Source: an uncultured Porphyromonadaceae bacterium
GTDB taxonomy: Bacteria; Bacteroidota; Bacteroidia; Bacteroidales; Muribaculaceae
Direction: 5' to 3'
DNA length: 13,131 nucleotides
Assembly: GCA_900540205.1 (NCBI GenBank)
Contig: UQER01000046.1
Location: forward strand, 1 to 13,131
A program made the translations under genes and the position numbers. Position 1 is the stretch's first letter, and every line of letters starts with the position of its first letter. Under the pieces are notes generated by a model. That model did no database searches. It was given only the letters and a program-made list of their open reading frames with translations, and was not told the origin of the DNA. Shown here one piece after another: positions 9,201-13,131 of this stretch.

Positions 9201-9986
9201 TACATAATCGAACAGACTGTAGCGACGCCCTGTCACGGCCGCAACGCGGTCCATCGTGGCCTGCACAATTGCCGGAAATGCATCATACGCCTTGTTCGAA
9301 GCCTCGGCATTCTGGAAATACACGTCGGGGTTCTGCGCCGACCCACGCAGCGACGGATGCTCCGGATTCAGCGCTCTCGCCCGGAAGTCGGCTATGGCCT
9401 TGCGGTTGACAAGCGGCCAGATACGTTCATAATCTATCACATCGATTGTGGCCATCTGATTCGAAGTGCGCCAGCCGTCGAAGAAATGGCATACCGGCAT
9501 GCTCCCCTCCACAGCAGCCAGATGCGCCACAAGAGCAAGGTCCATGGTTTCCTGTACCGTGGCCGAGCACAGAAATGCGAACCCGGTGGAACGGGCGGCC
9601 ATTATGTCGCTGTGGTCGCCGAAAATGCTCAAGGCATGTGTTGCAAGCGAACGCGAGCCCACATGAAACACAGCCGGCACACGGTTGCCGGCCATCTTGT
9701 ACATGTTCGACAGCATCAGCATCAACCCCTGCGAGTTGGTGAACGTTGTAGCCAGTGAGCCTGCGGCCAGAGCGCCGTGCGTTGCGCCGGCGGCACCGAG
9801 CTCACTCTCGAGTTCCTCAACCCTCATCGGCATGCCGTCATAATTCCTGCGACCCTGCGCCCCCCACTTCTGGGCGGTCTCACCCATCGACGCCACGGGA
9901 GTAATAGGGTAAATGGTGGCCACATCGCTGAGTGCAAATGCTATATGAGTGGCTGCCGTGCAGCCGTCCATTATCTGTTTTTTCAT
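6207..9986 (-). CDS. nifJ: Pyruvate:ferredoxin (flavodoxin) oxidoreductase, single-chain type
   Basis: Homodimeric-type PFOR that converts pyruvate, CoA and oxidised ferredoxin to acetyl-CoA, CO2 and reduced ferredoxin in the cytoplasm of anaerobes. Domain I has the substrate/TPP loop YPITP (T29), E62 and R112, matching T31, E64 and R114 of the Desulfovibrio enzyme. The ferredoxin-like domain has two CxxCxxCxxxC motifs (C697/700/703/707 and C754/757/760/764). The proximal cluster ligands are C820, C823, C848 and C1085. The TPP site is GGDGW (975-979) through D1004 to Y-S-N1010-T-G-G-Q. All catalytic residues appear present, so it should be active. Oddities: V31-A32 replace the usual Ser-Ser after YPITP, C862-V-R-C865 is an extra CxxC, and the C-terminal domain is expanded to 1259 residues by Ala/Pro-rich linkers (about 1124-1211). 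The ATG at 9986 gives the normal N terminus; an upstream GTG at 10097 would overlap the carrier gene and read through a hairpin. The exact 2-oxoacid substrate is uncertain. Confidence 0.94.
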   Translation of the reverse strand: MKKQIMDGCTAATHIAFALSDVATIYPITPVASMGETAQKWGAQGRRNYDGMPMRVEELESELGAAGATHGALAAGSLATTFTNSQGLMLMLSNMYKMAGNRVPAVFHVGSRSLATHALSIFGDHSDIMAARSTGFAFLCSATVQETMDLALVAHLAAVEGSMPVCHFFDGWRTSNQMATIDVIDYERIWPLVNRKAIADFRARALNPEHPSLRGSAQNPDVYFQNAEASNKAYDAFPAIVQATMDRVAAVTGRRYSLFDYVGVPEPEVVVVSMGSGCEVIEQTAAQLNAGGYKVGQVKVRLFRPFSGKALCDAIPASAKTVVVLDRTKEAGADGEPLFKDVATALMVNGRGNVRVIGGRYGLSSKNFDPPMVKAVFDEGLSAAPKQFFTVGIDDDVTHLSLKVDNAFRLPAEGMTQAVFYGMGSDGTVGATKQAARIIGDTGGLYAQAYFTYSAKKSGGYTTSELRFSGHPIKAEYAISDADYVVCNKDTYVNRFRLVDRLRAGGTFVLNCKWTDEELAVRLPVALRKALAEKQVSFYVIDAEAIARKYGLGVRVNMVMETVFFHLSGIIDFETAVKALKEEVKAAYMHEGQAAVQANMQAIDAAVSALRKVEVPASWASCTESGSAKAEPAIAAVGIKLTAAEFFRKISKPCLRLEGDALPVSAFAADGAMPMGTTAFEKRRIAIDVPLWDATKCVECTHCSLVCAHAAIRPYLLTDSELAGAPEGFTSRKATGVDALKGLNFRIQVYAEDCTGCGSCVAVCPGHALSLQPIASQLPAQIPMLEFCEKKVAWKQPAVPRFTINGSQFHQPLLQFSGACAGCGETPYVKLLTQLFGERMLIANATGCSSIWGANYPSNAYCVRCTDGRGPAWGNSLFEDNAEYGYGMAVSCRQRRATLKEAMNECLFNPEVPDDIKNAMRKWIAGMEDVSISQEAGQELVALIEKTDEATRPEQFGVVLANADMLGKKSVWAIGGDGWAYDIGFAGLDHVLASGEDINILVMDTECYSNTGGQTSKATPLGAVTKYSVDGKRTFKKDLGRMMMTYGTVYVASVAFGANFQQTIDAFREAEAYPGPSIIIAYCPCINHGIRAGMGQSIIEERKAVEAGYWPIYRYNPMLVEQHLSPYVADDVAAEGPAVPDGLPLGATPSAAETSDKAAAGEGPWVKVADEKSMLTVDYPEEQSAPQPAATTPGLAATAQQSGIATLFPAERLNAFLDGEDRYADIKLVAPHDAARLRAALSQRTRLVYLILSGLTRLL

Positions 9987-10021
9987 ACACAGGTAATTTT
10001 TAAAAGAGTGACAGACAACGA

Positions 10022-10053
10022 CAAAGGGGACGGGACACCTCCCATCCCCTTTG
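10022..10053 (-). terminator. Strong hairpin between the AEC carrier and nifJ genes
   Basis: A 14-base-pair GC-rich stem (10022-10035 with 10040-10053) has a 4-base loop. On minus-strand RNA the one irregular pair is a G·U wobble; on the plus strand it would be a C·A mismatch. So the structure fits minus-strand transcripts. A moderately T-rich but not uniform tract follows. It lies 20 bases past the carrier stop and 35 bases before the nifJ start, with no promoter seen between hairpin and nifJ. A partial terminator or mRNA-processing element is more likely than a full stop. Confidence 0.55.
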
Positions 10054-10072
10054 CCATGAAGTGAGAACCGTA

Positions 10073-11044
10073 TCAGAAGCCCACTGTGTGGGTGCACAGG
10101 TCAGTAATCCAAAGCCATAGCGGGCAGAACCCTACAAAGAGAATTACGGACAACGTCAGCGACGTTGTGCCGGTGGCCACATAAGTGTCATATTCGTCGG
10201 CGATGATAATACCCGAGAATGCCGGCGGAAGGGCAGCTGCCACAACAAGCATCTTGAGGTTGAGCGGATCCATGTGGAAGATAAGCCCCATGATAAGAAT
10301 CACGGCAGGCATCATGATCATCTTCATGATTGATCCGAGCACAGCCTGGAAATTGATATCGATCTTAACTGCCGAAAGAGTGATACCTGCGGAGAATACG
10401 GCCAATGAGGCGTTGGCGCCCTTGATAAGGTCGAACGACGGGCTGAGATACTTAGGCCAGGGAATCCCCACAACCACCCATATAACAGCAAGGATAGGAG
10501 CCCATGCCACAGGCTGCTCGAGGGCATGGATCACGGGTCCCCAGGCACTCTCTTTCTTGGTGGAGCCGGGATTCTGTTTCTCCAGAGAGGCATTCATAAG
10601 AGAAAGCCCCACGGGGATACCTACGGCGTTGACCACGATACCCACGATTGCCACAACCAGTGCCACGGCAGGAGTGGTACCGAAGATAGGCTCCAGCACG
10701 GCAAAGCCGAGAAACCCGATGGTGGGAGAACCGCTGATCAAAGCCGAAACCGCAGCGTCGGCGCCGGAGTTCGATTTGAAAAGGCGGAACACATAGTAAA
10801 CCGCCATGAAGCAGGCCATGATGCCTACAAGCGAGATGAGCGACAACTTGATATCAGCGGCCAGCATTTCACGGTCGGCCTGTACGATTGAGACAAAGAG
10901 GGCGGCGGGAAGTGCATAGTCAAGCACAACCTTGTTGAATTTCTTGGCGTCTTCGCCATTGAAGATCCCTACTTTTCCCGAAATATAACCTGCGAGCATG
11001 ACCACGATGATAGGCACGATCGCATATAGTATGACGTGTAGCAT
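10073..11044 (-). CDS. AEC-family transporter, candidate oxalate/formate carrier
   Basis: A 323-residue inner-membrane protein of the auxin efflux carrier (AEC) family, which includes bacterial malate and malonate carriers and E. coli YfdV. About ten hydrophobic segments are visible, roughly at residues 5-24, 37-57, 68-88, 100-117, 124-147, 177-196, 208-228, 234-255, 262-283 and 293-316. The two repeat halves show family-style broken helices: S-G-S-P-T-I-G-F-L-G in the first and A-L-P-P-A-F-S-G in the second. The family call is firm. The substrate is inferred from context: the gene sits directly downstream of oxalyl-CoA decarboxylase, as yfdV sits with the oxc-frc genes of E. coli, so oxalate uptake or oxalate:formate exchange is likely. 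It is separated from oxc by 139 bases holding a hairpin, and from nifJ by 86 bases. No signal peptide is expected. Other dicarboxylates remain possible. Confidence 0.88.
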   Translation of the reverse strand: MLHVILYAIVPIIVVMLAGYISGKVGIFNGEDAKKFNKVVLDYALPAALFVSIVQADREMLAADIKLSLISLVGIMACFMAVYYVFRLFKSNSGADAAVSALISGSPTIGFLGFAVLEPIFGTTPAVALVVAIVGIVVNAVGIPVGLSLMNASLEKQNPGSTKKESAWGPVIHALEQPVAWAPILAVIWVVVGIPWPKYLSPSFDLIKGANASLAVFSAGITLSAVKIDINFQAVLGSIMKMIMMPAVILIMGLIFHMDPLNLKMLVVAAALPPAFSGIIIADEYDTYVATGTTSLTLSVILFVGFCPLWLWITDLCTHTVGF

Positions 11045-11115
11045 AACTTACGGGATTTAAATAGTTGTACAAAAAATTTAGTTAAACGTTGAAACAAGTG
11101 GATTCTGCGGCCGTA

Positions 11116-11169
11116 AACCTTGACAGTACCCGCGATAACGGTGTAATGCGGGTACTGCCCCACAAGGTT
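11116..11169 (-). repeat. Two-part hairpin between oxc and the AEC carrier gene
   Basis: An inner perfect 10-base stem (11124-11133 with 11148-11157, 14-base loop) is capped by an outer perfect 7-base stem (11116-11122 with 11163-11169), with a small asymmetric internal loop. It begins about 15 bases past the oxc stop on the minus strand. No T tract follows directly; the first T run is about 40 bases on (11070-11076). It may be a leaky terminator, or an mRNA 3'-end stabiliser giving oxc a higher level than the carrier. Confidence 0.55.
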
Positions 11170-11183
11170 CACATGCAGAGAAG

Positions 11184-12938
11184 TTATACCGTGATCGGAA
11201 TAAGAGGAGCGGGATTAAGATATCCTATATGGCCGCTCTCCTTGCCGGAGTCGGCCGCAAGCTGCACGTCAATCAGGCACGGTTTCTTTGAAGCAATGGC
11301 CTCGGTGAGCGCCGACGACAATTCGGCGGGAGTAGTGACATAGTATGTCTGCGCACCGAATGCATCCCCAAGTTTGTCGTAGCGGGCGTGAATATCCAGC
11401 GTGGTGGGCGCGGGATCTGTGGTCTTGTCAAGCGGCACACCCACACCGTTGTAAATGCCGCCATTGTTGAAAATCACTACGGTCACAGGCAGATTGAACC
11501 TGCATATGGTTGAGAAATCCATACCGGAGAACCCGAATGCCGAATCGCCTTCCACAGCGACCACCGACTTGCCTGTTGCCACTGCAGCGCCTATGGCCGA
11601 ACCCATGCCCATACCCATGATGGCCCATGTGGCGCAATCCACACGGTGACGCGGGAGCGACATGTTCACTGCATCGCGCGTGTCATCAAGAGTGTTGGCA
11701 CCTTCATTCACGAGGATTACATCGGGATTGGATTCAAGGATAGGCTTGATAGCCCCGAGTGCTGTCCAGTGATTCATCGGCATGGCGTTTTTGTTCTCAT
11801 CCAGACGCTGTGCGAATTTCACGTTCTTGGCCTTTGCCTCTTCCTGAAGCGAAGCCACCCATGCCGGGTCGGCGTTCATTTTCGCTTCGGCCAGCCCTGC
11901 GAGAATGGCATCGAGTGCCAGCCCCATATCGCCGACTACAGGAGCTGCTATCGGGACATTGACATCAATCTCCTGCGGCTCCACATCAAGCTGCACGAAC
12001 TTGATGGCCGGATTCCATTTGCCACGGCCGAACGAAAGCATCCAGTTGAGACGTGCGCCCGCCACAATCACCACATCAGCCTTTTCCATAATGGTGGAGC
12101 GGCACGACAGCGCACTCAGCGGCCCGTCGTCGGGCATCAGCCCCTTGGCCATTGACATGGGCAGATACGGGATGTTGTACTTCTCTATGAGGGTCTTGAT
12201 CTTATCGTCGACCTGCGCGTACGCCGCCCCTTTGCCAAGGAGAATGGCCGGCCGGCGTGCAGCCGCAATTGTTGCCACAGCACGGTCAACGGCATCCTTG
12301 TTCGGAGCTACAGGAGCATAGACATCGACTGGTGTGTAGAACAGTTTTTCCGCATCCTCGCGGTTCATCACCTGGCCGAGTGCCGGGGTTGTCATATCGA
12401 TATACACCCCGCCGGGACGCCCTGAAACGGCAGCCCTGTAGGCACGTGCCACGGCCGACGGGATATCCTCGGCCTTGCTGCAGCGGAATGCTGCCTTTAC
12501 AAGCGGTTTGGCCGTGTTGAACTGGTCGAGCTGCTCGTAAGTGCCCATATTCATATCCACCATCGTGGGATCCGAAGCGCCCGAAATCTGAATCATCGGG
12601 TAACAGTTGACCGTTGCATTGGCAGTAGCCGTCAAGCCGTTCATGAAGCCCAGCGACGATACGGTCAGAAGGACGCCCGGAGTTCGTGTGAGATAACCAT
12701 GGGTGGCAGCAGCCATGCCGGCCTGCTGTTCGTGACGGAAACCTACAAAACGGATACCTTCGCCCTGAATCATATAGCCGGCTTCGGTGACGGGGATACC
12801 CACCAGACCGTAGACGGCATCAATGCCGATATTCTTTAAGGCGCGTGCAAGGATATGCATGCCTGTCACCTGCTCCGGAAACCGGGGGCCGGCCGAGGCG
12901 GCGCCTGTTGTTGTGTTAGTTTTAGTTGTGTCTTGCAT
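11184..12938 (-). CDS. oxc: Oxalyl-CoA decarboxylase
   Basis: TPP-dependent cytoplasmic enzyme that decarboxylates oxalyl-CoA to formyl-CoA and CO2, the committed step of anaerobic oxalate breakdown. The 584 residues align end to end with Oxalobacter formigenes OXC. Visible marks are YGLVGIP (43-49), the cofactor-activating E70 in FRHEQ, Y134-E135 of the substrate pocket, SGRPGGVY and GKGAAYAQ of the nucleotide-binding middle domain, NEGANTLDDTR, the TPP motif G464-D465-S to N491-N492, and Y496. The C-terminal lid keeps E-S568-G but has His570 where the Oxalobacter enzyme has an Arg. A Thr/Ala-rich N-terminal extension of about 14 residues is extra. The oxalyl-CoA hallmarks argue against a general 2-hydroxyacyl-CoA lyase or acetolactate synthase. 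It appears to be the first gene of an oxc-carrier-nifJ run, with a promoter and structured leader upstream. The CoA-transferase partner is not in the window. Confidence 0.96.
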   Translation of the reverse strand: MQDTTKTNTTTGAASAGPRFPEQVTGMHILARALKNIGIDAVYGLVGIPVTEAGYMIQGEGIRFVGFRHEQQAGMAAATHGYLTRTPGVLLTVSSLGFMNGLTATANATVNCYPMIQISGASDPTMVDMNMGTYEQLDQFNTAKPLVKAAFRCSKAEDIPSAVARAYRAAVSGRPGGVYIDMTTPALGQVMNREDAEKLFYTPVDVYAPVAPNKDAVDRAVATIAAARRPAILLGKGAAYAQVDDKIKTLIEKYNIPYLPMSMAKGLMPDDGPLSALSCRSTIMEKADVVIVAGARLNWMLSFGRGKWNPAIKFVQLDVEPQEIDVNVPIAAPVVGDMGLALDAILAGLAEAKMNADPAWVASLQEEAKAKNVKFAQRLDENKNAMPMNHWTALGAIKPILESNPDVILVNEGANTLDDTRDAVNMSLPRHRVDCATWAIMGMGMGSAIGAAVATGKSVVAVEGDSAFGFSGMDFSTICRFNLPVTVVIFNNGGIYNGVGVPLDKTTDPAPTTLDIHARYDKLGDAFGAQTYYVTTPAELSSALTEAIASKKPCLIDVQLAADSGKESGHIGYLNPAPLIPITV

Positions 12939-12997
12939 AAGTTCAATCAGATGAATTATGAGTAAGATATGAGAGAGAAATATATAGAATCGAACTA

Positions 12998-13036
12998 CCG
13001 GTCTCCAATATTGAAGAATACAAAAGGAGAGTCCGG
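12998..13036 (-). promoter_or_regulatory. Structured element in the oxc leader
   Basis: On the minus strand the leader can fold as CCGG-ac-TCTCC paired with GGAGA-CCGG (13036-13026 with 13006-12998), with an inner TATT-cttc-AATA stem (13020-13009). That is a nine-pair outer stem with one two-base bulge, plus a short inner stem-loop. It ends about 60 bases before the oxc start. No known riboswitch class is recognised. A weaker second promoter overlaps it: ATTG (13009-13006), 21 bases, TATATTTC (12984-12977). Confidence 0.4.
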
Positions 13037-13076
13037 CAGGGATAGAATAACCGTTAGTTTTTAGTTGTCAGGCCTC

Positions 13077-13116
13077 GAGACTGTCTAACAACCAAAGTTA
13101 GGCAGTCTCTATTTTT
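13077..13116 (+). terminator. Orphan plus-strand terminator-like hairpin over the oxc promoter
   Basis: A 13-base-pair stem (13077-13089 with 13097-13109) has a 7-base loop and is followed on the plus strand by TATTTTT. The single irregular pair is a U·G wobble on plus-strand RNA but a C·A mismatch on minus-strand RNA, so it fits a plus-strand transcript. No plus-strand gene lies upstream of it. It could end a small RNA, block antisense transcription, or act as a palindromic operator, since it covers the oxc -7 box. Confidence 0.5.
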
Positions 13117-13125
13117 ACACGCAAA
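13093..13125 (-). promoter_or_regulatory. Bacteroidota promoter for oxc
   Basis: On the minus strand TAACTTTG (13100-13093) matches the -7 consensus TAnnTTTG exactly. TTTG (13125-13122) matches the -33 box exactly, and the 21-base spacer is in the normal range. Transcription would start near 13087, giving an oxc leader of about 150 bases. The -7 box lies within the loop and right arm of an inverted repeat at 13077-13109, a natural place for a repressor to bind. Confidence 0.7.
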
Positions 13126-13131
13126 ATCAGA

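Noticed and set aside
8790..9758. Long plus-strand open frame of 322 codons opposite nifJ
   Set aside because: It is the shadow of a GC-rich coding strand; the minus frame encodes unmistakable PFOR and the plus frame shows no domain, start context or promoter. The same applies to open frames at 6291-7190 and 7557-8135.
6207..9986. Possible oxalate oxidoreductase rather than PFOR
   Set aside because: Known oxalate oxidoreductase is a multi-subunit enzyme with a charged substrate loop. This is a single-chain protein with PFOR domain order and the T29/R112 substrate residues, so PFOR stays the primary call.
9987..10097. Upstream GTG start adding 37 residues to PFOR
   Set aside because: The extension would overlap the end of the carrier gene and run through the hairpin; the family N terminus fits the ATG at 9986.
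11045..11115. Possible separate promoter for the AEC carrier gene
   Set aside because: TAAATTTT lacks the final G and no -33 box lies at proper spacing; the other candidate overlaps the start codon.
11184..12938. Alternative identity as acetolactate synthase or 2-hydroxyacyl-CoA lyase
   Set aside because: OXC hallmarks (YGLVGIP, FRHEQ, Y134-E135, GKGAAYAQ, NEGANTLDDTR, lid ESG) are all present along the whole length.

Overview
The window looks like a chromosomal piece of a moderately GC-rich, anaerobic Bacteroidales bacterium. The signs are promoters of the Bacteroidota type (TTG-like -33 box, 19-21 bases, TAnnTTTG -7 box), weak or absent Shine-Dalgarno sequences, a DnaE with a charged insertion in its PHP domain, a dnaE-trxA pair, and a homodimer-type pyruvate:ferredoxin oxidoreductase. 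The gut family Muribaculaceae is a reasonable guess from gene content, but nothing here proves it.

Left part (1-5610): a family 9 glycosyltransferase (heptosyltransferase-like, minus strand) diverges from dnaE, the replicative polymerase alpha subunit (plus strand). Each has a plausible promoter in the 269-base gap between them. trxA follows dnaE after 32 bases, and a long perfect hairpin with a T tract ends this unit. Next, on the minus strand, comes a small, visibly more AT-rich gene for a secreted protein of unknown function.

Right part (6207-13131): three minus-strand genes in the order oxalyl-CoA decarboxylase (oxc), an AEC-family carrier, and a single-chain pyruvate:ferredoxin oxidoreductase (nifJ type). 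The gaps are 139 and 86 bases, and each holds a strong hairpin. A near-consensus promoter lies about 155 bases upstream of oxc, with a structured leader between. The simplest reading is an oxalate-use module. The carrier would exchange oxalate for formate, OXC would decarboxylate oxalyl-CoA to formyl-CoA, and the oxidoreductase would supply acetyl-CoA and reduced ferredoxin or act on a related 2-oxoacid. The CoA-transferase the pathway needs (frc or an acetyl-CoA:oxalate type) is not in the window.

The most notable points are the link of oxc and an AEC carrier to this particular oxidoreductase, and the oxidoreductase's own oddities: changed residues beside the substrate loop, an extra CxxC next to the proximal cluster, and an Ala/Pro-rich C-terminal expansion. 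There is also an orphan plus-strand terminator-like hairpin lying on the oxc -7 box. No RNA genes, CRISPR arrays, insertion sequences or attachment sites were seen.
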